Assembly (NCBI GenBank): GCA_036571765.1
Contig: BROE01000006.1
Location: 16,763,211 to 16,827,210, forward strand
From: Plecoglossus altivelis
Lineage: Eukaryota; Chordata; Actinopteri; Osmeriformes; Plecoglossidae
Direction: 5' to 3'
Length of the DNA: 64,000 nucleotides
Shown here: in pieces, positions 1 to 11,009 of the stretch
How the letters are laid out: the number at the start of each line of letters is the position of its first letter
Position numbering within the stretch: the stretch's first letter is position 1
Position numbers and translations under genes: made by a program
Notes under the pieces: model-generated
What the model saw: only the letters and a program-made list of their open reading frames with translations
Database searches by the model: none
Told to the model about the DNA's origin: nothing

Positions 1-313
1 GTGAGCTGCAATATAAGGTTTCTAAATATCGATGAGTTACTTTCTTTCGTTGCTGCTGTATATCTTCTTTAAGAAGTTAACGGAAAAAAACGGTCATGGA
101 AGATAATGGGGTCTGGAAAATTGGCGAGTTTGAATGGACAATGATGGGGCTGCTTACTCTATGTTTTGGGGACATATTTTCAGCTAGAAGATGGGTCTTG
201 ATTAATGCAATATATGTATGCTATATGCCTGTCAATATCAAAATAAGTAAAAAACTTTAGGCACATTTCAGTTATAGAGTATATCAGTTATATAATTTTT
301 ACACCAGCTCTCT
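1..313. other. No supported feature (left edge)
   Basis: AT-rich sequence with no recognisable coding. It directly precedes the BEL/Pao gag-like fragment, so it could hold leader or LTR sequence. I see no match to the putative 3' LTR near 7091 and cannot support a 5' LTR. Confidence 0.3.
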
Positions 314-1030
314 GTGTCTTTTTTTGAGTGCGGACACCCTGGTGCTTCTGGAGAGATTCCCCCTGGCCTGCTGCCCATGTTGCCCGCCGATGCATACATG
401 CTCAAGAAATTAGAAAATTTTCCTAAGGTCGCATCCAAAGACTACTTCAAACTAAAGGAGCGCGGAGATCTTTTGATGGAGCTTCAGCCTGCGAAAGAGG
501 ATGGCTACTTACCTGGATTAACCTACTTGGAGGGATCAGCCTTATCATAGAGACGCTTTGGTATGGTCTTCAGGAGAAATGGATTTCCAAGATTAAAGAG
601 GGCATCATGGGCAATTTCCACCTTTCTTCTTCTTCACCAGGTTTATCTGCTAGGAAGCTCATACAAGAAATGATTCTTGCTTTGCACTTCCCAGTAACAA
701 CAGTGAAACTGGGAGGACAGGAGAGCAAATTCAGCAGAGACATCCAAACATGAGAGCCCATGTATCTGTCCGTAAAACACACGTCTCTACAGCTGCTGTT
801 TCCCACACAGATGTCACAACCATAAAAAGTGATGGAGCCAGTAAAAATGGTCCTATCCACAACGAACAACACCCACTTCGGAAATGCAGAGGCTTTGGGA
901 GTAAACCCCTGGAAGAAAAAGGCCTTTCTCAAGGAGAATGGAGTTAGCTGAAAAGTGGCACATTGTCTGTTCACCTTGCTAGGGACAGTAAAATTGAAGT
1001 GAACTCTAGTGAATGTGGAAGCAACAGTCA
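314..1030 (+). mobile_element. BEL/Pao retrotransposon, gag-like fragment (broken)
   Basis: Gag-like remnant of a BEL/Pao LTR element. The frame at 314-550 carries a basic/acidic stretch ending KEDGYLPGLTYLE. The frame at 750-947 carries the pre-zinc-knuckle signature CPIHNxxHPLRKCRGF in altered form (GPIHNEQHPLRKCRGF), where the first Cys is Gly. Between and after these the reading frame is broken by stops and shifts. In the family, Gag packages the element RNA and the PIHN-HPLRKC block begins a Cys-rich nucleic-acid-binding region. The fragment is followed in order by protease-like, RT/RNase H-like and integrase-like fragments on the same strand, so it is the 5' coding part of one old insertion. 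Family assignment is from remembered motifs. Confidence 0.72.
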
Positions 1031-1099
1031 TAGCTCAGCAATGCATCCTGAGCCACCACCTATCGTATAAGGTCTCCCACTCCCACACCAAAGGACGGC

Positions 1100-1440
1100 G
1101 GGGTGGGAGAAGAAGAAACAACCTCAGCCAAAGTCAGCCCTCTCTGTAAAGAGGTGTGTGGTACAGGTCAAGCAGCTTTTTCATATGCTATGATTTATAT
1201 AGTTACTGTGTGCCCGCAGGGACAAGAAGAGAGAGCTATAAAGATGTACGCCATATGCCCAGCACACCATATTCACTCAGAACCTGTTCCGATCTCATAG
1301 AGATGTCACGGATAAAAGCTGATGGATTTCAAATGGAGGCATTGCATTGTGAGGTCAGTCTTTCCATACCACCACTAATAGAGTGCAATCACATGTTTGG
1401 AAACAGTATGGAAATATCTTGCCCAGAAGTAGCTCTTCAG
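1100..1440 (+). mobile_element. BEL/Pao protease-region fragment (broken)
   Basis: Two overlapping frames (1103-1300 and 1156-1551) hold pieces that in BEL/Pao polyproteins lie in the retropepsin-like (DUF1758) segment between gag and RT: a VCPQGQEERAIKMYA stretch, then PYSLRTCSDLIE and LIECNHMFGN. The change of frame within one conserved run shows frameshift decay, and I cannot see an intact catalytic DS/TG. The block stops near 1440, where an antisense LINE is inserted. The next BEL/Pao segment (PEID, then LLLLERDTV) resumes near 2430. Confidence 0.55.
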
Positions 1441-2420
1441 AATCAAAAATACTTTATTGGTCCCCGTGGAGAAACTCTTTTGCAACAGCGGCTCACTGTC
1501 ACATCAATGCACACAGGAATAAAGGAATACAGGATGGGAATAAATAAATAAATATACTAAAATACAATAAAATACAATACTGGTCAGATACTAGAATACA
1601 ATATAATACAATACTGGTCAGGCAAACTTACATTAAGAATTTAAGTATGCCTATGTATAAAATGTCCACAAATATACATCCAGTGGGTTTTATAGCACAG
1701 AATATATAGAATATTGTACAGACTATACACAGCTCTGTCTGTATTTCATGGATGATATGATCAATGTCCAGTTAAATGACTTAGGGTCAAACAGACCTAA
1801 CCTAGAGGGACGAGTTGAAGAGTTTGAAGGCCACAGGCAGGAATGACTTCCTAAACGTCTTGTGTGTTCTTAGCCCAGTCCAGTTTATTGTCCATGTGTA
1901 CTCCAAGGTGCTAGTAGTCCTCTACAATATCCACACTGACCACCTGGATGGAAACCAGGGTCACTGGTGCCTTGGTCCTTCGTAGGTCTATAACCAGCTC
2001 CTTACACTTTGCCGCATTGAGACGCAGATGGTTCCGCTCACACCATGAGACAAAGTTCCCCACCACAGCCCTGTGCTGAGACTCATCAACACAGCTGATA
2101 CAACCTACCACAGCAGAGTCATCAGAAAACTTCTGAAGGTGGCAGGACTCTGTGTGGTAGCTGAGGTCCATGGTGTAGATGGTGAAGAGGAAGGGAGAGA
2201 GGACAGTCCCCTGGGGGGCCCCAGTGTTGTTGACCACACTGTCCGACACCCAGGGCTGCAGGGGCATCCACCTGCATCACTGCCAGCCTCTCAACCAGCA
2301 AGGCAGGCTGGATGGTGTTAAAAGCACTGGAGAAGTCCAGGAACAAGATCCTCTCTGCGCTTGCTGGCTTGTCCAGGTGGGTGCGGTTCAGCAAGAAGAT
2401 GATGGCGTCCTCAATTATAA
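1441..2420 (-). mobile_element. LINE (L2/CR1 group) fragment inserted antisense in BEL/Pao
   Basis: 5'-truncated non-LTR retrotransposon on the minus strand. Reading down from about 2420, one frame encodes an RT segment with FLDFSSAFNTI. After a frameshift, 2267-1911 encodes NNTGAPQGTVLSPFLF (RT block with PQG), FSDDSAVVG (the YxDD-type catalytic box as FSDD, both Asp kept) and LRLNAAKCKELVIDLRR. The 3' UTR runs from 1910 down to about 1441, ending in an AATAAAGTATTTTTGATT-like tail. It splits the host BEL/Pao reading, so it inserted after it. It is dead by frameshift. The 5' border is known only to about 10-20 bp. Confidence 0.82.
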
Positions 2421-2429
2421 AAGCTATAG

Positions 2430-4602
2430 CTAGTTGTATCCCAGAGATCGATAAGCACGCCAAAATCCTACTCTTGCTAGAGAGAGACACTGTTTGAGTG
2501 CATAAAGTAAGAGATCAGGTCAATGGCCTATACAATGCCCCTTTTGCTCAGGAGCTGGACTTGGGCTGGGTTCTGGTGAGTGACATATGTTTAGGGAATG
2601 TTCACAAGCCCACTGTGAGCACAATTAAGACCAATGTGTTGGATAGTGGACACCCTTCGTTTTGTACTCCCTGTGAAAGCTTTATGCAGCTGAAAGAGAA
2701 GGTTAGCTCTGGTTGTGAATGAAACTGCCTCCAAACCATTTGAAAATAAAGCAAATAAAGGTCTACCGAACACAACATTGGACAGAATGTGTTAATCCAG
2801 ACCAAAACAACATTAAGCCTACTCCATCTTCCGGAGATGTAGCCTTCCTAAATATAATGGATCAAGAAGTCTACCAAGACGAGGCAAATAGCTGGGCCAT
2901 CATCCAACAGATGTTTCCTCTACCGCTGTTGCCATCTATGGGCTCACACGAGCTACCCAAGCAGGTTCACATGCAGATGGAGCAGACACGCAACAGTATG
3001 CAGACAGACATTTCTATGTTGATGTGGGTTCCTGTCCCCCCTCACCTCTACAGAAGCCATTGACCTCCTTAAGAGAATTCAAGATTCACTATCCAAGTCC
3101 GATCTAAGGCCGCACAAAACGTCTTTAAATTTTGCCGCAGTCTTAGACGCCTTTCCTCCTGAGGACCATATGAAGGGTGTAAAAGATATGGACCTCCATG
3201 GAGAAAAAGCACCTTTGCAACGTAGCTTTGGACTTGTTGGGATATTGCCACAGACACGTTCACCTTTGGAGTATCAACCAATGAGAAACCATTCACACGC
3301 CTTTGTGTTCTGTCATCTGTGAACAGCCTCTTCAGCCCGTTAAGAGTTGATAGCCCCAGTAACCGTAAAGGGAGTAGCTCTACTGGAGGTCACCACAGAC
3401 AAATGTGACTGGGACACACCACTTTGTCAAGGAGAGTTAAGAGAATGGGAGGTATGGAGAGATTCCCTTCAAGATTTTAAGCAGTTTCACATCCCACTCA
3501 TTTATACCGCTAAGTTTCTCTTCAACATGAAGTACAAAGAGCTATATGTGTTTTCAGATGCCTTTGCAAGGCCATTGGTGCTGTGTCCAACCTGAAATAG
3601 ACAGACATGGAAAATCTCATGTAAGATTTGTTCTAGGCAAGGCCAAACTGGCCTTCAAGTCCAGTGCTGCCATAGAGATGGCAGAGCTCGTACTAGACAA
3701 ATTGGAGTTCAAAACACTTCAATTGTGACAGTAAAGTGGTCCTGGGATACATACACAATGAGACAAAACGCTTCTATGTGTATGTGTACAATAGGGTGCA
3801 GGGAATCCATCAGTCGTCATGGCCAGAACAATGGCATTATGCTCCCACCGAGCACAATCCAGCTGACCATACATCCAGGTCAGGCATCCCACCTTACACA
3901 GTCTATATGACTAACTGATCCAGCCTTCCTTCATAAACTGACAGATGGTAATACAAGAAAACAATGCCCCTTTAAGACAGTAAATCCAGAGTTAGAAGTT
4001 GTGAGATACGGCCCTAGGTGACATGCTTCAAAAGGCAAGCCGAGACAAGAGGCCTTACGTCTGAACGCTTCAAACGGCTGCTGAACCAGCTGAAGGTCAT
4101 TGCATATTTCTCGCTCTCACAAGCCTATGGACAAGACAACTGAATGTGATGGTTGGCACCACTGCAACAAACCCCACACACCAAATGAGCTCTATCACAA
4201 AACTCATAATCAGGGCACCTTAAGGGTAAGCTTACCCTCTGGAGCTGGTTGCGGTCACTGGCAACAGGGATATTCCCAAAGGTAATTCCCTCGTAAAGAT
4301 TAGTCCTGTAGTGGATGAAGACATCATTAGAATTGGTGGCAGACAAAAGCATGCAGAACTAGACACCAGTGAGAAAAATCCCATAATCCTACCCAGACAG
4401 ACACATCTCAATGGTGCTGGTCCGGCATGATCACAAGCAGATAAAGCATCAAGGTCGTCACTTAACGGAAAGAGCCATCAGAGCGGCAGGCCTTGTTCAT
4501 TAGTGATAAAAGGCTTACGAGATCAGTTCTTCAGAGTTGTATAACTTGTCATAAGCTCTATGGCATGATGGAAGAACGGAAGATGGCAGATCTTCGCCTC
4601 AC
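2430..4602 (+). mobile_element. BEL/Pao pol: RT remnant, RNase H and integrase N-part (broken)
   Basis: Continuation of the BEL/Pao pol gene. 2498-2722 holds NAPFAQELDLGWVLVSD, a hallmark of the region before RT. Most of RT is deleted: near 2890-2920 the reading jumps from the pre-RT segment to just before the catalytic loop, which reads FYVDV at 3012-3026 instead of FYVDD. From 3347 to 3918 three frames share the rest of RT and RNase H: VFSDAF, SHVRFVLGKAKLA, KVVLGYIHNETKRFYVYV and EHNPADHTSR. From about 4290 the DEDIIRIGGR integrase N-terminal motif follows, then EERKMADLRL at the break near 4602. Frameshifts and the lost catalytic Asp make it inactive. Confidence 0.8.
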
Positions 4603-5212
4603 TGGTTAAGAAAGCCCAGCAGAGGATGTACTTCCAGCGGCAGCTGAAGAAATTCAACCTGCCAAAGACAATTATGGTGCAATTCCATAGGGCCATTATT
4701 GAGTCCATCCTCACCTTCTTCATCACCGTCTACGCTGCTGCCACTGCCAAGGACAGGAGTAGACTGCAGCGCATCATCCGTGCCACCAAGAAGGTAATAG
4801 GCTGCAACCTGCCATCCCTCGAGGACCTGCACACCTCGAGGTCCTTCAGGCGAGTGAGGAAGATTGTGGCTGACTCCTCCCACCCTGGACACTCTTTGCT
4901 TCGGCTGCTTCCCTCTGGCAGGAGGCTGTGTTCCATCAGGACCAAAACCTCTCACCACAGGAACAGCCTACCCCTCTCCTATTGCCCTCTTCAACAGGGC
5001 CAAGGAATCAGTATGACATTGCCATAAACTACCAACACCACCACACCCCCGCTCCGGGATCCTCCTACTGCACTCTGCACAAGGCACTTCAGCACATGAC
5101 ATGACAACTTAAACTACCTCTGTGATTTTGCACTACTGTGTATATGACCCCCCCCCCCCCGCCACCACCACCTACTGTATATACCCCACCGTTCTCCCGC
5201 TGTTGCACTACT
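4603..5212 (+). mobile_element. LINE (L2/CR1 group) C-terminal fragment and 3' UTR, part 1
   Basis: Sense-orientation 5'-truncated LINE inserted into the BEL/Pao integrase gene. The open stretch 4626-5027 encodes the RT C-terminal region: KKAQQRMYFQRQLKKFNLPK at the border, then IIESILTFFITVY, LQRIIRATKKVIGCNLPSLE, ADSSHPGHSLLRLLPSGRR and SIRTKTS. The 3' UTR begins about 5030 and includes a poly-C run at 5148-5161. The UTR text CACTACTGTGTATAT recurs at 61131 and 61169, so 61105-61420 is another copy of the same 3' UTR. The copy is interrupted at about 5212. Confidence 0.82.
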
Positions 5213-5927
5213 GTGTTGGTGAAGAGGCCGAAACGGTCTCTATATTTAAGACCAAGCTTAGGACATTTCTCTTCGAAAAAGCTTATGGGCAGGCTGTTTA
5301 GGAACAGACATAAAAACATAAAGTATTCAGCCATGCTGCCCTAGCAGCAACTCAACTGGGGGAAGTGAGCTCTGTCCTGGATGCTGCCCTGGCGATTACT
5401 TCAACCCAGATGCCCCGCCTCATCTCATGACCTGATCTGTGGACTCGGGTGCTCCTCAACTGTTGGAGGAATCCTTCCTATGACGGACGAGCTGCTCTCC
5501 TCAGATCTACTTCTCTGAATAGCTGAACTCTCCTCACACTGGATGATCTAGGTAAGTCCCTCCTTCCTCCTGAGTGGTTCTTACTCTACAGTCCATCTGT
5601 ACATGATTTTAGCAAATGGACAAATGGTTGTTCACCAGTCCTGGACCATCTACAGCATGTCCGTCCTTGGGAGTAGGATCTCTCCTTCACTGTGGTTCTC
5701 CTTGAGGTTTCTACTTTTTCCCACAGGGTTTTGTGTAGTTTTTCCTCACCGCGAAGGAGGGTCTAAGGACAGGGGATGTTCTGGGACAGTTGTCCGTTTG
5801 CTGAAATCTTTTGGACATTGCCTAACTTGCTTTTCTGTCTATTGACCAATGATGGACTCATTGTCGCCCTTTGAGGCAATTGTTGTGATTTTGGGCATTA
5901 CAAAAATAACTTGAATTTAATTGAATT
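5213..5927 (+). mobile_element. Second LINE 3' end nested inside the first LINE's 3' UTR
   Basis: About 715 bp that break the 3' UTR of the surrounding LINE. Before the break the UTR reads ...GCACTACTGTG; after it, TATATACC.... The uninterrupted paralogue at 61165-61190 reads straight through. The insert opens with a short coding remnant (FKTKLRTFLFEKAYG, a C-terminal signature of another fish LINE lineage), followed by about 500 bp of UTR. It ends in a TTGAATTTAATTGAATTG tail typical of L2-type fish LINEs. No long target duplication is visible. Confidence 0.72.
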
Positions 5928-6160
5928 GTATATACCAACCCCCCCTCCACCTGCACTATATAAACCCCACTTACTACAGTTATATTAACCCCATCTGTAC
6001 AGCTGGTGTCCACTTATCTTATTTGTATTTTATAATAGATTTTTATTCTATTTTGATCTACCTTCTTTATGTTTCATATGTTCTATGTTTGCACTTCCCT
6101 GCCACAGTAAATTCTGTGCTTGTATATCTTGCATGGCGAATAAAAAACGATTCTGATACA
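5928..6160 (+). mobile_element. LINE (L2/CR1 group) 3' UTR, part 2, with TCTGAT-type tail
   Basis: Resumption of the LINE interrupted at 5212. The text is closely alike to 54775-54993 and 61195-61420 (CCATCTGTACAGCTGGTG, GTTTGCACTTCCCTGCCACA, TTGCATGGCGAATAAA) and ends in a GATTCTGATA repeat-type tail rather than poly(A). Three copies sharing this exact 3' end in one window define the element's 3' terminus. Confidence 0.82.
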
Positions 6161-7040
6161 GATTCTTCCACCAGAACGCCTTTGTGTAGGTCCTCCCTTC
6201 ACTTATGTTGGATTGGACATCTTCAGTTCTTGGAACGTAACTACCCGGAGAACAAGAGAAGGACAACCGCATGTTTAACGTTGGGCATATATGTTCACTT
6301 TTCTGAGACAAGAGCAATCCCGATCGAGGTGTTAGAGGCCATGGACACATTAAGTTGTATCAATGCTCTCAGAAGATTCTTTGCAATTTGTGGACCAGCC
6401 AAACAACTCAGATCAGATTGTGGAATTTTACTACTACTTTACTTTACTACTCAGAAAAGGTCTGGTGTTTGGGGATACTTTAGCAAACATGGATGCACGT
6501 GGAAATTTAACCCTCCACACTCTTCACATATGGGTGGAATCCTCTCTCATCAAGTCCTGTGCACATTTATGGTTGAGATCACCGCTATAATCAATGTCAG
6601 ATTTCTTGTTCCAGTATCGACCAATCCTGAATCTCCATTCATTCTATCTCCCGTGATGCTACTAATTTAGAAGATTGGTACATCTCCTACTCCACCAGGA
6701 AGCTTCACAGACAAAGACCTCTTCGGGAGCCAATGGAGGCAGGTTTAGAGTCTTGCCACCAAGTTTAGTTTCTGTTGGAAAACTGAGTAACTGTCAACTT
6801 TGCAGAGTTAACGAAAGTGGAAGGGAACACACCGCAACCTTCAGACTGAGGACCTTGTGATCTTAAACCACAATCAGGTTTCTTTCAATGAGTGGCCAAT
6901 GGAATGGGTTACTTCAGCCACACCTGGACATGATGGCAAGATATGGAAGGTTGAATTGAAGAGGTCTCAAGGGACTTCTAGAATCTTCTTGGGGTCCATT
7001 TTGGAAGTCATTCCTCTCCTGCCTAATGAGGATCGATAAG
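6161..7040 (+). mobile_element. BEL/Pao integrase core and C-terminal region (broken)
   Basis: Continuation of BEL/Pao pol after the LINE insertion. One frame gives a GLDIFSSWNVTTRRTRGG-like stretch. A neighbouring frame gives ETRAIPIEVLEAMDT, INALRRFFAICGPAKQLRSD (around the second catalytic Asp of the DDE core) and CTWKFNPPHSSHMGG. A deletion then removes the third catalytic region. VEITAIINVRFLVPVSTNPE and, in another frame (6857-7039), EWPMEWVTSATPGHDGKIWK and VIPLLPNEDR make up the C-terminal part. Integrase normally inserts element cDNA; this copy cannot, because of frameshifts, stops and the gap. Confidence 0.82.
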
Positions 7041-7090
7041 TTAGTTTTAATCAGTTATTAGCAGCATCTCAGAGCCGCTAGGGTGGGGAG

Positions 7091-7470
7091 TGTTGTGCCT
7101 AACATGTAAGCTGTAATTTGTTTGTAGTGTCCTCTGCTGGCCAGCGGTTTATTCAAGTAATTTAATTTGGTTAAAAGTTTGTCACAGATCCATTGTCTTG
7201 CTGGGCGTAAGCATTGTCTGTGAGTATTGTGTTGTATGTTACATTTATCCTCCGATATAGAAGGATGTGCAATATTATTGTGCTTTGCTTGCTCATACAC
7301 AACCGGTGTGTGATTGTATTCTGTATTTTTTACAGTTTCACTAATGTATCATCTTATATACATGCATCTTCATGTCTCTTCTTATTTTGACCTTGTGTTA
7401 TGCACTTATTGAATAGTATGTCCATTTTCCTAGTGTAAAAAGTGCGATTGTATTACTCACCAGCATTATT
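7091..7470 (+). repeat. Putative BEL/Pao 3' LTR
   Basis: Right after the integrase stop at 7037-7039 comes a short spacer, a purine-rich run (GGGTGGGGAG, about 7080-7089, a possible polypurine tract), then TGTTGTGCC, a plausible LTR start. The right border is not determined; a CA occurs near 7461. No second LTR copy is visible, so this rests on position and the TG start only. Confidence 0.4.
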
Positions 7471-7542
7471 TCCTCCCTCTCTTGTCCACACCGGGCTTAA
7501 ACATGGGGAACTCCTGACTCACAATGAAAGCCCACCTCTGTT

Positions 7543-7742
7543 TTGGCCAATTCCCAACCCTAGTCCTCAGGGAACACATGTCCTGATTGTTTTTCACGTT
7601 TCCCTGCTTCGAAACACCTGATTCAAATGAAAGGGTCATTATCCAGCTTTGCAAAAACCTGCTTATGACCAATAATTTGAATCAGGTCAGTTGGAGCAGG
7701 GAAACATCTAACAAATGCAATTCCCAATTATGGTCCTCACCA
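7543..7742. repeat. MITE-like palindromic repeat (hAT-type, non-autonomous)
   Basis: A roughly 39-bp imperfect inverted repeat: the arm at 7599-7637 pairs with 7666-7704. Its core is 13 bp exact (ACCTGATTCAAAT at 7616-7628 against 7675-7687). The text GTTTCCCTGCT / AGCAGGGAAAC and GGCCAATTCCCAACCC is common in fish non-autonomous hAT-like elements. No ORF. Confidence 0.6.
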
Positions 7743-7798
7743 CCAGAAGTAATTCTGAAAACAACTACGTAGAATATGTATACAAGCTACTTATAACA

Positions 7799-7799
7799 G

Positions 7800-7838
<39 letters not shown>

Positions 7839-7953
7839 AGGGAGGGAGGGAGGGAGGGAGGGAGGAGGGAAGAGAGAGAGAGAGTGAGGGAGGGAGGGAG
7901 GAGAGAAGAGGGAGAGGGAGAGGGAGAGGAGAGGAGAGGGAGAGGGAGAGGGA

Positions 7954-8010
<57 letters not shown>
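7799..8010. repeat. Purine-strand microsatellite, (AG)n / (GGGA)n mix
   Basis: About 210 bp with almost only A and G on the + strand: a GA block, a GGGA block, mixed GGAGA, then a long pure GA block (about 7957-8010). Long translated frames here are repeat artefacts. Homopurine tracts with mirror symmetry can form triplex structures; whether this one does is inference. Confidence 0.95.
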
Positions 8011-8017
<7 letters not shown>

Positions 8018-8030
8018 TACAGCATGGCAG

Positions 8031-10820
8031 AATACACGGAGCAAGGAGGGGAGATTAATTGAGGGTGTAGGGAAACAGAAAGCCAACCTCTCTGTGGCAG
8101 TCTAGTGAAGTAAGAGACAGAATGTTGATGGAAGGTGAACAGACCCAAATCTAAACCAATCAGCATTCAGCACACCAATGAATTCATACAGCTTGTAGCA
8201 TCATGGATGTTTAATCCAGGGCTTCAAAACCTCTTGGATGATACTATTAAGGACACCATCCTATTAGGCTTTGTACTAATCATCTCATCATTCCAACAAA
8301 ATGTGTTAAATTATGATTTCAATGACATCTTAAATTGCAGAAACAGTATTGGTCAGCATAATACTCCAAACATCCAAACCAAAGTTAAAGAAAAATACAT
8401 AAACAATAGTAACATTAAGTATATGAAAAGTATATACAAATACTGTACATTCATTAATGAAAATGTGAGTCGAGCAGGGGGAAAGATAGCAATACCTTCA
8501 ATACCTGGTTCAAACCTGAACCAGCAATACCAAATAGTTATGAAATAGTTATGATCCATTCTAAGATCTCAATAAGGCATATTTTTATACACACCAAATG
8601 CATCAGCTACCACTCATCTTCATACTGTGCATGATACACTATTCATCTTCATATTGAGTGTGACAGGTTTTAAGGCACACCAGTAAATGCAATCTGGGGT
8701 CACAGTAGTGGCTACTGTGTTTGATAGGGTTAGGGTTAGCAACCTTTGGAATAAAGGGGTTTATTTACATTTTTATTCCTTTTCTTTGGAACAAAAGTAA
8801 ATAGTCATGCGACTTCAACCCTTATGATGAAACGAAGGGGGGAGGCAAGAAAGTTAGAGAGGGAAACAAAAACAGAGAAGGAAGAGAAGGAAGCAGCAAA
8901 AGTAAGAGGACTGATATGAGACAATGAACTAGCCGTCTCCCTTTGATTGCTGTCAGTTGATTTTTACCCTGTTAGATATCCATATATTCAGAATCAGAGC
9001 TACGTTTGCGGGGAGGCCAACATGGGGAGTGTTGGCCTCCTTTAACTTCTGCCTCACTCTAACACTGGCAGACTATCAGATGGCATCATGCAGCAATACA
9101 CAATGTACATCTCTTAATAGAAAGAGGGAGACAGAGATAATAATTGAGAAAAGTTAAGCAAGAAAGAGAAGAGCAGAGAAAGGTATCTTAACATGATGAA
9201 AAAAGGGGGCCCCAGGGTCTAGTCAAGGGGCTCTTGTTGGTATTCCATACTGTCCGCTACAAGACAAAAAAGTGTATTTTTATTTTTTGCATATTACAAA
9301 AGTGAAACTGTTGAAGAAGCTAATCAATCAATAAACAACAAGTTTAGAATAATTAAATAGTCATAATAGGCTCTTGTTTACCTAATCTTCATGTTAAACT
9401 ATGGGCGCGTCATTTGTGATGAGATTTGTTTATTCCCTGGACTACTTAATGCTAGTTCAGTACCCTTAAATGTAATGTTTCACAAGTAGTTACGTACACA
9501 TTTAAGCATACCCTGAGTGTTTGGTGCATATTTTGATAATACATTTGTTTTAGCCTACATCCACATACTAAATAGAATCAACAGGCTAATCTCAGGCCTT
9601 GCCTTGTGCACAGGACTGATTTTCACACAAGAACAATAGACAACTTTTACTAAACTCCTTGATTCTGTATTTCACTGACTTAATGTTATATGTCTAGTTG
9701 TGTACCTGTTATGTCTTCTTTGTCCTCTATCAACCTGCCAATGGGACTATACAGTAGATGAAAAATATCCTGTTTGGCTAACTCTGGCACATTTACATGC
9801 TGGACTAACAAACACATGTTGAGTCATGTGCACTGACCCATATTAATTAAACAAACAAATAAAAAATAAAAATAAAAACTTGAACCATAATCAGGCCAAG
9901 TACCGACAGTGCAAAAAATACTGACTAATAAAACAACCATCTAGGATGAGAATGTGAATATTCATATCTTTTCCTCACTGCAGCTGGCGCTTCAAACTCC
10001 TAGAACGCCGTTAGGGACCATCATCGGCTACTAACAGAACGAGGCTGTTCCCACTAGACACGCATCGTTCTTCGAAGGCCACCAGCCTTTCACCTCCTCT
10101 GAGCTTTCCTTCTTCTCATGCAAAGTTGACATGGTACATAAACAAGCCATAAGCCATATTTAGGCAACTTGTTCCTCCAATAGCTGATGGAAAGGCATCC
10201 CAACATAGCATGGCATCATTTGGCTTTTTGTTGCTGTAGTCTGTAAAATATAGGCTGTGGGGCATGCAAATCCATGTAGGCCTGGACTACCTCAGCTTCG
10301 ATGATACTGATGTGACGATATTCGATGATGTGACGTCAATCTTCACAAATTTCGGTTGGTTTGTGATGTTGTCTGGGGGTTTCAGTGTCTCCTCTGTTTG
10401 AGTGTATGCCAGCTCTCCTATGTTGCTCTTTAACATATTTTCAAAACAAATATGTTGGCTTGACAGTCAATGCATTATCAGTCAAGGTTTTTTTATTAAA
10501 ATGTTCATATTTTGAGAATTGATCGATTTAGTTTTTCATCGAGGTAAACACATGGTTGGCCATTTGTTACCAGTCTAAAACTAACATAGGAATATCTTAA
10601 TTAAATGTTTGTTTATCCGAAAATATCATATAATATGGTGTATGTTATCATCCTGCAGCTGAATTAGCAAGGGGCTCACCAATTTGTTTTACCATCTGCC
10701 AAAACAATCACTGCAGAGAGCACTTTGCAGCTGTCGTTGCATTTTCAATTTGATAAAATGGGTGCTGAAAGAAAAAAGGCTGTGCTTCCTTGCACTTCAC
10801 AGTTATTCGCGGCACTTCGT
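8031..10820. other. AT-rich DNA without a supportable gene
   Basis: No recognised coding, RNA gene or full repeat. An open frame at 8135-8548 (+, 137 aa) has no recognisable motif and is low-complexity AT-rich; I do not call it. Short TTAGGG-like repeats at about 8727-8740 are too few to be telomeric. Confidence 0.5.
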
Positions 10821-11009
10821 AGCCAGGGGATCATATGGCCAGGAGATCGTATGGCCAGGGGATCATATGGCCAGGTATCGTATGGCCAGGGGATCATATG
10901 GCCAGGAGATCGTATGCCCAGGGGATCGTATGGCCAGGGGATCGTATGGCCAGGGGATCGTTGGCCAGGGGATCGTATGGCCAGGGGATCGTATGGCCAG
11001 GGGATCATA
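10821..11009. repeat. 16-bp minisatellite, about 11-12 units
   Basis: Tandem copies of a 16-bp unit (GGGGATCGTATGGCCA) with C/T variation at one position (ATCGTATGG or ATCATATGG). Several units have small internal deletions. Because 16 is not a multiple of three, all forward frames and the reverse frames read as repeated peptides, which explains the open frames here; they are not genes. Confidence 0.95.

Noticed and set aside
7765..8166. Long Ser/Leu and Glu/Arg frames
   Set aside because: Translation of the GA microsatellite in all frames.
8135..8548. 137-codon open frame
   Set aside because: Asn/Ile/Lys-rich, typical of AT-rich non-coding DNA; no known family.
8725..8742. TTAGGG-like telomere repeats
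   Set aside because: Only about two units; chance or a tiny interstitial piece. The same goes for CCCTAA near 14305.
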